Assembly (NCBI RefSeq): GCF_023856365.1
Contig: NC_064533.1
Coordinates: 33,280,118-33,344,117, forward strand
DNA: 64,000 nucleotides
Source: Brienomyrus brachyistius
Lineage: Eukaryota > Chordata > Actinopteri > Osteoglossiformes > Mormyridae
Direction: 5' to 3'
Numbering within the stretch: position 1 is the stretch's first letter; every line of letters begins with the position of its first letter. This document shows, in pieces, positions 11,301-64,000 of this stretch. The translations under genes and the position numbers were made by a program. The notes below the pieces were generated by a model that was given only the letters and a program-made list of their open reading frames with translations, was not told the DNA's origin and ran no database searches.

Positions 11301-12659
11301 AATAACGACTAACTTAACTAAGCCTGGTGATTGCCTGCTTGTATAAATCTGCGTATCATAGCTGCCTAAAAACAATCAGAGAACACATTAATGTATTTCA
11401 TGTCGTAGCTTGTTATTTGACTATTTTGTTATAAAAATTGTCAGCGGATTATGCTTAATCGTTTACGATTTATCTATCGAGAACGCGTGCATAGGCCTTA
11501 TTGTTTTTTTTTGTTTTTGTTTTTTAAATTTGGCTGTTTAGGTTTACCTTTAGCTACGAATGGCACTCCCTCGTACTTGAATTGTTGCGGCGTGATGAAT
11601 ATCTGTACATCTTTTAGATTATGTCATTGATTTGGGTTCGTACGTATGTGCCAGATAGGCTCATGTATCTAAGCCCCAACAAAAAATTATTTTGTTTGTT
11701 AGAATGTTTCCAGGATTTTCGTTTATTCGTGAAGATTGGAAGGCATTGTAAAAATTGACGTTACGCAGTTGTGTACAGATTACTAAAATTTGATCATCTG
11801 TGTTTTTCCAAGTCTTAAGGTCAAGAAATCAATGTATTGTAATTCATTTAACGAAGCGTGCTGAAAGTAAAAGTACCTGCCTGTAGCCGTTAATATTTTA
11901 ATCCTGTAGTGTGAGGGTCACGTTATAAACAACTATTTATTTTTTAAGTGTTCAGTTTAAATGTGTGCCTGTTAATTTTCTTCAGTGACAGTATTGTGTG
12001 TCATAATCAGTTAAGGCATATAGATTTTTTTGGGAATGGAGAAAAGTAATGGTTTATATGGAATGCTATGTATATTTATATAATGCTAACTGCAAAATTC
12101 TGTGCAAAAAATACCATTCTAAGCCAGTTCAGTTGTAATGTTTAATAAAAGTTTCATCAAGCTTTTGAATTTATTTTTTTTATGTTATATGGCCTGTTCA
12201 AAATGAAAAAATAAGAAGTGGCACTTAAATTAAAGTTTTGCAATTAATGACAATCTCTTGAGGCAGTTCTCCAGCCGGCCACTGAAACACGCAGGGGCCG
12301 TCCTCCAATGGAGGGAGGGCTGTTAAGAAGAATGACAAAGAGACTCTTCAGCTTATGCACCTAATCATTTTGAGGGCACATTGTGCAGCTTGAGATTGAG
12401 TGGGTCAGAGAAAAGGGGTTTAACTGAGGCTTATGGGTAGGGGAATAGTTCTCCAGGGCCAGGTGATCAGGGTGGTGCTGCTGGTGTAATTTATAAATCA
12501 GTCACCAGAGGGCAGTTATGATCCAGTCTAAATGTAACCTTACTGTTCACTTCATAAATAATAGCTTGTTAATACTATCAGTCAAAAAAGAAATAGAGCA
12601 GTCAGTCCTGGTTCATTAAAACTGCACAGGCCCAAAGGTCAGTTCTCCCTTGCTTTTAG

Positions 12660-35450
<22,791 letters not shown>

Positions 35451-35506
35451 TCCGCTGTGGGGGGGAACTGACATCAGTGGGTCTTCAGGGAAGAATGTTT
35501 TCAGAA

Positions 35507-36192
35507 ATTAAAAGGCAAAAAAAGTGATATGCAAACTTAGGTATCTTATTTGCTAGTCAGTCCGATCTGGAATACAGCCGTTTACCTCAAATGATCTTTT
35601 TTTACTCAAATTTTTTAAAACCTTCAAAAGGACAGACCCTACGCCTTAAAACTGCGTGTCTGTTATGTTCAGTGTTAAGGTTGCTGTCATCACCCTCCAC
35701 GTTCAATGCATCACCCCATCCTCTGAGGAGCACCCCTGTTTCCCAGTCACCCTATTGACATTCCACACCTGCATTTCAGCTACATTCATTCACTGTACTG
35801 TGGTGTTTGACAAGGTGTAATAATTCCTTCATTTTGTGTGAAACTGAAGTGTTCTTGTCATTAAGTTATTTCCCTGCCGTAGACATTCTCAGTAGTATAA
35901 ATTCATCCAGGACCAAAGGCCCTTAATAAACAAGAGAAGGATGTTGTACAGACATGTTAGACCATAGGACCTTTTTTTTATTTGAGGTGGATAGAATAAA
36001 ATAAGACATTATACACTTAAATTGCTAATGATGTAAACAATGGTTTTCCTCCCTGTAAGACTTTCTTTTGCACATCCCACTGTGTAATGAACATCAAAAC
36101 CTGCTTCTTCCAGCAAGTTAAACTGTACTGATTATTTCAATAAAATGCATTAAATTATTTACTACTCATCCAACTTTTTTCCCCTGAATAAA
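35507..36192 (+). terminator. dync1i2: Candidate poly(A) signals for dync1i2
   Basis: ATTAAA at 35507-35512 and AATAAA at 35925-35930, 35995-36000, 36139-36144 and 36187-36192 follow the stop at 35450. Which are used cannot be told from sequence. The later ones would overlap the slc25a12 3' UTR. Confidence 0.45.
35977..35982 (-). terminator. slc25a12: Candidate poly(A) signal for slc25a12
   Basis: TTTATT on the plus strand (AATAAA on the minus strand) lies 509 bases beyond the slc25a12 stop codon, inside the stretch that also holds plus-strand poly(A) signals of dync1i2. Confidence 0.45.
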
Positions 36193-36490
36193 ACCTCAAA
36201 CACCTGTACATGAGCTATTATCCAGGATCGCAGAGATTGTTCAAACACTATAGCGGGGGGGGGAATGTACAATATGTACAGGACGGCATGTGCAACCTAC
36301 GCAAAGCAAAACCAGGAAAGCCGTGTTCATGCAAAGTTTAAAATCAAGAGACTGGTACAGTTCAGAATGAAGCCACAAGGATGAGCTCGCCGATCTGCTT
36401 GTACAAAGGATTCATAGAAATGTTTTGTAACACATCTGGCTCAGAGATCATGCAAACCGGCGGAAGACTTTGGGCTGGAGATCAAAGTCT

Positions 36491-55365
<18,875 letters not shown>

Positions 55366-55373
55366 GCTGGATG

Positions 55374-55385
55374 TGACGTCACGTG
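55374..55385 (-). promoter_or_regulatory. slc25a12: CRE palindrome fused to a CACGTG E-box at the slc25a12 start
   Basis: TGACGTCA (55374-55381) overlaps CACGTG (55380-55385), 9 bases upstream of the slc25a12 ATG. It is therefore either in a very short 5' UTR region or at the core promoter. CREB control of the mammalian SLC25A12 gene has been reported, as I recall, which fits. CACGTG could bind USF/MYC-type factors. Confidence 0.55.
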
Positions 55386-56954
55386 GAGTGGCTGGCTCAC
55401 GCACGCGCTCGCTTGCTAGCTCGCTCGCTCGTGGGGTGTTGAGGGGAACCCAGGCGGGGTTGTTGGTGAGTGTGTGGAATGAGGATGCTTAAAACAGTAT
55501 GAAACACTGTTTATTAACTACCTCCGAGATCCTGTGCAGGCAGGGCTGGTTGTTAAGAGAAATCGCATGAAATTGTTTTGTTCTCTGCCAATGACCAAAA
55601 AATACAAAAATGTAGCCGTGCGGCATAACAGGGTGTGTGCATCATGGGCGATGCGCTGATGCAAATGAATGGTGCAAACCGATTGAAACTGCAACCAGGG
55701 ATGCCTGCTTTTATTTTAATTAATGTAAATATTACTTAAAAATTGCATATGAATATTGTATTTCCGTGTTAGGTTAATGTGTTTCCCATGTCTGAAAACC
55801 TGATCCGCTTTCTAATACAGCCGAATTAAATTAGTAAAAACTGAATTAGTTGGCAAACTATTTAAATTCTTACATAACTAATGACGAGCATGATAAGCGA
55901 CGGGTGCTCTCGATTAATGGTAGGTTGTAATCGCATTTAACATAGTTTATTAAGTTTTAACATTGTTGATTTGTTTTTTTGGCAGTTTCTTTGAAATATT
56001 TAGGTAATTTGTTACCCTGCTCTCTGCTTTAATTGGATTTTACTCTTAGCAATGGGCAACAGTACTATGGATACCAAGTAACTGCCAAGGAATTTGTGGT
56101 GGCGTAGGCTGCTGCTGGAGTAGTCCCCAGCTTCAGTAACAAATTTTGGAGTTTTCTGCAGTATGTCGAGAACTTATCGGTTATTTTCTCCATCCTAACA
56201 GGATAGGTTATACTGTGAACACAAGAATCAGGACGGGTCATACCGACCGAAACTTGTTCCCAAATCCAACATAGATAAGTGTATAAAATCAAACGCTGGC
56301 GGACGCTGACGCACAGATTTACAGCAAACAGCAGTGGCATTTTGACATTGTGACTTTATCTGTCACTTAAAATGAAATGTTTTTCTTAGCAAGCATGCGG
56401 CTTCGATTGCCAAAAGATTGTTTTGTATCTGTGTTATGTTCTATAATCAAGACGATAACGGCAAAAATGCAGTGTGGAAAGTATCAGAGGAAATACAAGT
56501 ACAATCATAAGTATATTTGTTTTGGAGATAACACACTGTCAACGTTCCAGCGTACACTATGAAAAGCCAGAAGCCAGCACCCTCAGATAAGGAGGAACCC
56601 AGTCCTGTTTCCATGGTAGAGGGTAGTCCAAAGTTTAGTATTAATGTGTAGGTCATACCGACATGGCCCTTTGGGTCAGCCACAGTATCCCACATAATCA
56701 TTTGTTTCGTTTACCTTTTGCTTTTTTGTAGTACTATGAACAAGCAATGGGGTCATTCATATATTTGATTATCTCAAGAGAGATTACCCCTATGAGTATT
56801 ATATTATCACATTAACTGTTAGCACCATTCCAAGATAAGAATGGGGATATTCTCAAATAAGATAAGCTATTTAAATGCTATTTTAGGATGCAATAACCCG
56901 TTGTAGCTTAGAAGAGAATTAACCAGATATTTAATAGGTTTTGCATGAGCTAAC
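55386..56954. other. slc25a12 upstream region, no gene seen
   Basis: The first ~60 bases are CpG-rich with short CTCGCTCG repeats (55404-55432), consistent with a promoter. The remainder is AT-rich with no convincing exon on either strand. Confidence 0.5.
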
Positions 56955-57125
56955 TAGAAAAGATGCTGTTGGAACGACAGCAATGTATTCCCCGGACAGC
57001 CCCACCACCCCTCCCCCATCTAATCCTTACTCCTCCTGCACCCCCAATTTCTAGAATTACTGGATGGATTAAATTTTTCCCTGACATGACAGTAAGAGCT
57101 GTAATAGATACATAAGTGTTATATA
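56955..57125 (+). repeat. Interspersed repeat family A, copy 3
   Basis: GACAGCAATGTATTCC-CGGACAGCCCCACC, CCCCATCTAATCC, CTAGAATTACTGGATGGATTAAATTTTTCCCTGACATGACAG and TGTTATATATGGAG align with 13080-13270 and, reversed, with 8240-8375. Confidence 0.6.
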
Positions 57126-58344
57126 TGGAGCCCTGGAGGGGCCACGGACAGTTTGTTTTTTTAATTTTGTGCGCATGATGTAGTAAATCTGAGGCCGGTC
57201 TCCGTTACTGCACCATTGCCCCGCCCCCACACACGGTCTCCCTCAGCCACATTATAGCTTGTTGCTCATCTGTGTTAATTGCTGGTCTCATTTGACCAGT
57301 CTAGCCAGTTTCCTCAGTGTGAGGTATTCTTGACTATGTGCCAGTTCCAAACATTCTACTACCCTGGGTTCTCCTGTGTGCTTGCACCTCCTCTTGTGTG
57401 GTTTTGCATCCCTGATCTCCCCAAAATCGAGTTCCATAAGTGTGAGTCCCTTCCCTCATCTTGGAGAGTGTGTGTCCAGCTGCCCCCACGTCCACATATG
57501 TGGCTGCCTTACCGTGCACCTTCTGGATTGATCTTTTGGCTGCTTGATCTTTGCTTCTGTCACTGACTGTGGCTTCAGCTTAGCGTTCTGGTTCTCAATC
57601 TGCCTCTATCTTGAATTCCTGGTTCCTGTGAGGACCGGTTACAGAATACCCAGCCCCGATATAGATCCAGTGGAGCTACGTGGTACCCTGGCTCGATTGG
57701 AGCAGTATTTGCAGGACGTCTGCAGCTGTCACCCACAACCCTTCCTTCTCCACCTTCCATTGCAACCGCCGCTGCACCTGCTGCTGCACCTGCCTGGCTC
57801 TACCCTATGCCAGAGTGGAATGATTGTGAAGTGTATTGTACTTCTGGCACAGCGCCACCCCGATGTCTTCTGAACCGGCCCACTTAGATCTCGTCACCAG
57901 CCTCCGCTTCAGCAGAGCCTGAAAATGAGTGGCTGCCTTATTTTATTAGGACATACCAGTTCTCCCCTCAAACTCCTGCTTTACCTGAATGAGGCACTCC
58001 ATCACCCATCCCGCAGGCACAACATCGCAAGTCAGGTGGTGGAATTCCAGCAGTGATCCTGTCCTGCCTCCAAGTACGCTGTGCAGTTCCGGACCCCCTG
58101 CAGCGGCCAGCGCTTGGAGAGAGCCGGCGCTCCCGTCCACATACCAGAGAGGCTTGCACCCCAATCTGCAGACTGAATTGGCTTGCCGAGGGGAGACGCT
58201 CGTCTTGGAAGCTTTCATTCAGCTCTCTGTCCTCCTCAATAACCTGCTTTATGACCCAGTAGTCAGCTCATCCCACAATTTCTCAGTTATCTAGTTTCCT
58301 TCCACAGACATCTGAGGCAGGATTCATTTATATCTCCTGGGTTG

Positions 58345-58565
58345 TGTCACGATCTACGCGGAACCTTTTGGCGATCGTGCGGGTAGGCAGGAAAGGAACA
58401 GGCTCGCAAGCCAAAATCGGGGCAAAACTTGGGGTTTATTCAGGGAACAGGTACTAGGAACAGGAAACACCAGGACAACCATCACCATACCACATCCACA
58501 ATGACGGACAAAGGTGGAGACGATCAGGGAAGTACACATGGGTAATCAGGGGGCGTGGCACACAC
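58345..58565. repeat. Insertion of an unrelated repeat between gag and RT of the Gypsy relic
   Basis: The stretch starting TGTCACGATCTACGCGGAACC and ending GGGCGTGGCACACAC has no gag/pol similarity in any frame and has the look of an LTR or DNA-element end. Boundaries are approximate. Confidence 0.4.
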
Positions 58566-59144
58566 TTCATATTTACAGGTTTCCATTTTTCTGACCCCCA
58601 GAAACCAGAGCCTCTATTTCCCCATCATTGCTGGGACTGCGTGATTGACCTGCTGCCCGGTCTCTCTTCCATATAAGCCTGGTATAACCTCGTACCTTTT
58701 ACCCAAGTTGCATGATGGGGTCGTACATTGAGGAATCCTTATTATCTGGATTTATCCACCTGCCCACCTCTCCTGTAGCCTTTGGGTTTTTCTTTGTGGA
58801 AAAGAAAGATGGTGAGACTTCATGCATTTACAGACTGTTGTGCCTTGAACGAGATTACCACAGAATCCCGACCATGGCTACTTTAGAGCAAGTTCATACC
58901 GTTAGACTTACAGAGTATATATAACCTAATCTGTATCTGTAAGGGGGGTGAATGGAAGACCGTGTTTGCCACCACATGCGGTCATTATGAGCATTTGGTG
59001 TTGCCTTTCCGCCTCGCTAACACCACGTCTGTCTTTTGGTCGTTTATGAACGTTCTGTCTTCCGTGGTTGGTGCATAATCATTTATAATGACAACCTGCT
59101 CATTTACTGTAGGTATGACTTCGTTGCAATGGGGGGGGGGGGTT

Positions 59145-59810
59145 GTTAAGAATACTCTTAGGACAGGGCACATCCGATGTTTACTCTTTAATGAGGATCA
59201 GGGAAGTATAACTACAACAGTACAACAAGTACAACAGGGAAGTACAACTTGAGGCATGGGTCTGTACCTGTCTGTATACTGGTGGGTCTGCGGTTGTGTG
59301 TATGTGGTCTGAAAACAAACATTTACATTAAATAAATTTCCCAGTAAAGCACACTCAGAGCAAAATAATGGCAAATGATAACACTGAACATTCATACTAC
59401 GGTACTTGTGAAATGAGGAATATGCAGTGCTTTTAAATGTGGAGGTTATAAATACAACAACTGGATCACAAATCACCAGTAAATAACACACCCATCACAA
59501 CAAATTTTACTGCAACTAACTTATGATTAATATTCTACAATCTACATAATTTTATATACTATAACACAGCAGTGCAGTGATTTGTACACAAACTACTTTA
59601 CAGCTCTGTGGCAAGCGATATTTGCCGACCAGCACTGGGTTAGTTTGTGGCTTGTTTGCAGCTCTGAATTCCCAAACCCTGTGCAGATGCACTCTGATTG
59701 GCTGAGAGATCATGAGTCCTGTGATCAGCCTGTGGAAAGCCTTAAAGGCACCTCACCATCCATCTCCCTTGGGTATTTATTCTCCATCCCTGAGTGATCA
59801 TGTTCGACAC
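59145..59810. mobile_element. Insertion between RT and RNase H of the Gypsy relic, possibly a solo LTR
   Basis: Pol similarity stops after the degraded catalytic box (~59110), at a poly-G run, and resumes at ~59820. The ~670 bases between begin TGTTAAGAATAC and end near TTCGACACA. They contain a promoter-like GTATTTATTCTCC near the right side. A TG..CA bounded insertion suggests a solo LTR, but no target duplication was confirmed. Confidence 0.4.
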
Positions 59811-60739
59811 ATGCATTTAGTTTTGCAATAGGGAGGCCCAAGTAGCATTTGACTGGCTCAAGCAGTTCTTCACCCAGACATCCATTCATCTTCTCACTGA
59901 CATACTGACCGGGGGGTTAGAAACACTAAGGTAGGAGGTAGCTAGATGACAAGATCAGTGGGTTTCAGGTGCAGCTCCCTTCCAGTGCCCCAATGGATAT
60001 TATGATTGATTGGGAACACAATTAACGGCGGGGTTCTGGAGGGCAATCTGTGGCAGAATGGGAATAACCTTGAGTGTGTCTTCTGAATACCACTCACAGG
60101 TTAATGGTCGTATGAGTGGTTTAACCAGGATGTCACTCGTTTTCCCCACTTGTACTGCATTCAGGACCAATCAGACTGGTACCAGTACCTCCTGTGGACC
60201 AAATATGCCCATCATTGAATGTTGCAGTCCTCTCTGCATATGACACCCTTTCAGTGTGTCCTAGATTATCAGCCACCCCTCTACCCATTGAGTCCACAGG
60301 CATCACAGCAGTGGGCCAATGATTTTAGCAGAGCGGTCAAATGTGGCAAGTGGTGCATGCACAGCGCACCAAACCCTATCATGACAGCAGCCCCCGAATA
60401 GATCTTCGGCTTCTGTTAGTATGACTCGTGCATAGTTTACTTTTTTCATGCTTTCAAATTTCTGTTTTGAGATCTCTAACTAATTTTAACTTTTAAACGT
60501 TGGTTATTTGTGTTGTATTTTAGCTCTAGACTAGTTAAGATTAGCATGCATTGCATCCTTACAGAGGTGGGGAGGCTCATCTAGGATAGGTTTCATGAAA
60601 ATACAGCAGTATAACATAAATATTACTGTAATACAGTCAGTCCTGCTACAATGCAATTCTTTCCTGAAAAACCTTGCTTTCACTAAAATCACATAGTAAA
60701 ATACACTAATACAAGTGCAACCACAACAGTGCAGTGTCA

Positions 60740-60870
60740 GCCAGCATGAGGTGTCCCTGGACCTGGGGGTTAAGGGCCTTGCTAATGGGTCTACAGACAT
60801 GTGACTGTTCTGCTGAGGTCTTCCAGTCACAGACACAAATATTTAGCCCGCTTAACCACTCACTGCACCT
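60740..60870. repeat. SINE-like fragment
   Basis: GGGGGTTAAGGGCCTTGCTAATGGG, GAGGTCTTCCAGTCAC and CCGCTTAACCACTCACTGCACC follow the block order of 49236-49375. Confidence 0.45.
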
Positions 60871-60986
60871 GTGTCTCACAGTACCTGTACAATGTTCCTA
60901 TGATGTTTCAAAAAGATGCATCAAGTTTTCAGATCATTTTGTTCTCAAGTTTGTCTGCAAGCCTGCCTTTATGCCCTCTGCCTCCC

Positions 60987-62710
60987 CCCTCTCGCTCCCG
61001 TTTCTGTCCTCTGTTGCCCCTCTCGCTCCCGTTTCTGTCCTCTGTTGTCCCTCTCGCTCCCGTTTCTGTCCTCTGTTGTCCCTCTCGCTCCCGTTTCTGT
61101 CCTCTGTTGACCCTCTCGCTCCCGTTTCTGTCCTCTGTTGCCCCTCTCGCTCCCGTTTCTGTCCTCTGTTGTCCCTCTCGCTCCCGTTTCTGTCCTCTGT
61201 TGCCCCTCTCGCTCCGGTTTCCGTCCTCTGTTGTCCCTCTCGCTCCCGTTACCGTCCTCTGTTGTCCCTCTCGCTCCCGTTTCTGTCCTCTGTTGTCCCT
61301 CTCGCTCCCGTTACCGTCCTCTGTTGTCCCTCTCGCTCCCGTTACCGTCCTCTGTTGTCCCTCTCGCTCCCGTTACCGTCCTCTGTTGTCCCTCTCGCTC
61401 CCGTTACCGTCCTCTGTTGTCCCTCTCGCTCCCGTTTCTGTCCTCTGTTGCCCCTCTCGCTCCCGTTTCTGTCCTCTGTTGCCCCTCTCGCTCCGGTTTC
61501 CGTCCTCTGTTGTCCCTCTCGCTCCCGTTACCGTCCTCTGTTGCCCCTCTCGCTCCCGTTTCTGTCCTCTGTTGTCCCTCTCGCTCCCGTTTCTGTCCTC
61601 TGTTGCCCCTCTCGCTCCGGTTTCCGTCCTCTGTTGTCCCTCTCGCTCCCGTTACCGTCCTCTGTTGCCCCTCTCGCTCCCGTTTCTGTCCTCTGTTGTC
61701 CCTCTCGCTCCCGTTTCTGTCCTCTGTTGCCCCTCTCGCTCCCGTTTCCGTCCTCTGTTGTCCCTCTCGCTCCCGTTTCTGTCCTCTGTTGTCCCTCTCG
61801 CTCCCGTTTCTGTCCTCTGTTGTCCCTCTCGCTCCCGTTACCGTCCTCTGTTGTCCCTCTCGCTCCCGTTACCGTCCTCTGTTGTCCCTCTCGCTCCCGT
61901 TTCTGTCCTCTGTTGCCCCTCTCGCTCCCGTTTCTGTCCTCTGTTGTCCCTCTCGCTCCCGTTTCTGTCCTCTGTTGTCCCTCTCGCTCCCGTTTCTGTC
62001 CTCCGTTGTCCCTCTCGCTCCCGTTTCCGTCCTCTGTTGTCCCTCTCGCTCCCGTTTCTGTCCTCTGCCGCCCCTCTCGCTCCCGTTTCTGTCCTCTGTT
62101 GCCCCTCTCGCTCCCGTTTCTGTCCTCTGTTGTCCCTCTCGCTCCCGTTTCTGTCCTCTGTTGCCCCTCTCGCTCCCGTTTCTGTCCTCTGTTGTCCCTC
62201 TCGCTCCCGTTTCCGTCCTCTGTTGTCCCTCTCGCTCCCGTTTCTGTCCTCTGTTGTCCCTCTCGCTCCCGTTTCCGTCCTCTGTTGCCCCTCTCGCTCC
62301 CGTTACCGTCCTCTGTTGCCCCTCTCGCTCCCGTTACCGTCCTCTGTTGCCCCTCTCGCTCCCGTTACCGTCCTCTGTTGCCCCTCTCGCTCCCGTTTCT
62401 GTCCTCTGTTGCCCCTCTCGCTCCCGTTTCTGTCCTCTGTTGCCCCTCTCGCTCCCGTTTCTGTCCTCTGTTGCCCCTCTCGCTCCCGTTACCGTCCTCT
62501 GTTGTCCCTCTCGCTCCCGTTTCTGTCCTCTGTTGCCCCTCTCGCTCCCGTTACCGTCCTCTGTTGCCCCTCTCGCTCCCGTTACCGTCCTCTGTTGCCC
62601 CTCTCGCTCCCGTTACCGTCCTCTGTTGTCCCTCTCGCTCCCGTTTCCGTCCTCTGTTGCCCCTCTCGCTCCCATTTCCGTTTTTTGTTGCCCCTCTTGC
62701 TCCCGTTTAA
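60987..62710 (+). repeat. 31-bp minisatellite, about 55 copies
   Basis: The unit is TCTGTTGYCCCTCTCGCTCC followed by CGTTTCTGTCC; the length is constant at 31. Sites vary in linked classes: TTTCTG / TTTCCG / TTACCG, and TGTCCC / TGCCCC (once TGACCC). The rare CTCCGG variant is at 61212, 61491 and 61615, 279 and 124 bases apart (9 and 4 units). Blocks 61491-61614 and 61615-61738 are near-identical 4-unit duplicates. No stop codon occurs in any plus frame, giving 554-658-codon serine/proline-rich open frames that are not genes. The last units (from ~62670) are decayed. Confidence 0.95.
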
Positions 62711-63579
62711 GTTTTTTTTTTTTTGAAGCTGTAATAAGATTCATCAAATACTTCACAAGGCCAAATGTAATCTGGTTGCACTCTTCATACCTCATGTTGT
62801 GAAGAGGCAGTGAGTTATCACCTTAGCAAAAAAATGTCTTCATCAGTGTTGGTGCGCTGTTCCCAAAAGCATACGTATAGCGCATTTGGAAACAAGTATG
62901 CAATTTTTTTAAAGACCTCAGCAGGCTCTTCTCTGTGAAGAGAATACATTTAATTTGCCATTTGTAAAAGTACATTGTGATTGCTCTTTCAGCATATCCC
63001 ATTTGCTTTTCTTTGAGATATTCACACATACATATACAATCATGAATGAAGTCTGGGGTCCAAGCATAAGGTCAGCCATTTATCTGTCGCACCTGGAGCA
63101 TTCCAGGGGGTTAATTGTTATTTATAAACCATGAGAAACATCACAGCAAGCTGTTACAAACATACTGTTCAAGTATTAAGTGTGTAATATAATTCAGTAA
63201 AGTATGATATTTAAATGAAGCGCAAACCCACAAGTTATGCAAGGTAATTAAATTTTCAACAAATATGAAGATGAATATTTATTAAGCCATTTTTTTGTCT
63301 TTGAAATTTTACCTGCAACATTTTAGCTGGCAGCCCTCTTCTTGGGTAACTCTTGTGTGTGCTGTTAATTACGCTTGATTACACTGGCATAAAGTAAAAA
63401 TGGAAATGGCTTATCAACTAATTACAGCAGGATGCAGGTGTTTTGGGAAAGGGTGAACTTTTAAAAATTATAGTGTGCATGTCATAGTATCACATTTCAG
63501 GTTATCGTTCATATGAATGTAATACGTGAAATAAAGACTGGATTATAGTTTATATTGACACTGCGTTATTAAAGCTTTT
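62711..63579. other. AT-rich stretch, no feature recognised
   Basis: No coding similarity, no strong repeat structure apart from a T run directly after the minisatellite. Confidence 0.5.
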
Positions 63580-63802
63580 TGGGCAACACTTTACTTGAGA
63601 GGGCACAAGTAGCTTAGTAGCCCCTAACTACACAAACTCAAATCCTGAACAAACATAGTAACTCTGTGAAATACATAAACCGTTATGATTGATTAATGAT
63701 AAACAAATGTGGAATCAGTACATAACTAACACTCAGTTTCTGGTTCATACATTATGTAAGAGTGTATTATTACATATTTGTTCCCCCTCAAAGTGTTAAA
63801 AA
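63580..63802. mobile_element. Small MITE (ends GGGCAACACTTTA / AACACTTTGAGGGG)
   Basis: Left GGGCAACACTTTACTTGAGAGGGCACAA and the reverse complement of the right end TTAACACTTTGAGGGGGAACAAA are imperfect inverted repeats ~220 bases apart. The interior is AT-rich and non-coding. The ends resemble those of the palindromic element at 47970. Confidence 0.5.
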
Positions 63803-64000
63803 AAATCTTATAAATGTTTGAAAAGGATTTATCAATAAATGGATGAATCAGTGTCAACTGAATGTCCAAAATAAGGCAACATATAATAAAATATCAGCCC
63901 CAATAGAAGCAGCAGCGGTAAACAGAGCCAGTGTCCAGAAAGCCGTATGGGGAAACTACACAGCTCATTTCCTGTGCTCAAAAGCAGAATGTCACAATGA

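Larger units (their letters stand above)
57280..60410 (+). mobile_element. Decayed Ty3/Gypsy LTR retrotransposon (gag-pol relic), interrupted twice
   Basis: Pieces in the expected order on the plus strand: a possible LTR/leader (57280-57650); gag-like (PVELRGTLARLEQ at ~57660, and PNLQTELACRGETLVLEAFI at ~58160); reverse transcriptase start ([23 protein letters not shown], 58715-58810) and palm ([15 protein letters not shown], ~58980-59030); RNase H start (EAQVAFDWLKQFF, ~59830); integrase core (FWRAICGRMGI, SSEYHSQVNGRM, ~60020-60115); and its C-terminal side (MTPFQCVLDYQPPLYPLSP, ~60240-60300). The catalytic YxDD box is degraded (YNDN in the local frame), and frameshifts and stops are frequent. 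Inactive. 58345-58565 and 59145-59810 look like later insertions. Confidence 0.8.

Noticed and set aside
57334..60836. A host gene between slc25a12 and the right edge
   Set aside because: All readable protein similarity here is Gypsy gag/pol; hat1, the expected next gene by human synteny, was not recognised in the window.
60734..62802. Three overlapping forward open frames of 554-658 codons, the longest in the window
   Set aside because: They are the three frames of one 31-bp minisatellite; the translation is the same repeat in each and has no domain. The start codons lie in unrelated flanking repeat DNA.

Overview
The window is a teleost fish nuclear chromosome segment. It has large introns with canonical GT/AG boundaries, vertebrate-specific protein families, and fish-type repeats: Tc1-like relics, tRNA-derived SINEs, a Ty3/Gypsy relic, an L2/Rex-like LINE and many small inverted-repeat elements. 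Gene order (dcaf17 > cybrd1 > dync1i2 > < slc25a12) matches the conserved vertebrate block that is DCAF17-CYBRD1-DYNC1I2-SLC25A12 at human 2q31. The exact fish lineage cannot be fixed from the sequence alone.

Layout. 152-1731 (+): last four coding exons of dcaf17; the rest lies off the left edge. 3566-9168 (+): complete cybrd1, four coding exons, 263 aa. 12741-35450 (+): complete dync1i2, 16 coding exons, 651 aa. Its introns hold most of the transposon relics, one non-canonical GC-AG intron and a likely in-frame alternative acceptor. 36491-55365 (-): complete slc25a12 (aralar1), 18 coding exons, 681 aa, convergent with dync1i2 and separated from it by about 1 kb between stop codons. 55366-64000: no host gene recognised. 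This part holds a decayed and repeatedly interrupted Ty3/Gypsy element, a 1.7-kb minisatellite of 31-bp units, and smaller repeats.

All exon joins of cybrd1, dync1i2 and slc25a12 were checked by reading-frame phase. Each adds up to an uninterrupted frame with conserved motifs at the right places: four haem histidines in Cybrd1, the LC8-binding TQT motif in the dynein intermediate chain, and the EF-hand loop plus three mitochondrial-carrier signatures in Slc25a12. The genes do unrelated jobs (ubiquitin ligase adaptor, ferric/ascorbate-linked reductase, dynein cargo-binding subunit, mitochondrial aspartate/glutamate carrier). They are neighbours by conserved synteny and not by shared pathway.

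No previously undescribed multi-gene system is evident. The most informative non-routine signals are: the GC-AG intron and nested alternative acceptor in dync1i2; perfect CRE palindromes next to the cybrd1 and slc25a12 start codons; the possible overlap of convergent 3' ends; two long minisatellites that create large but spurious open frames; and a family of related inverted-repeat elements present three times in dync1i2 introns.
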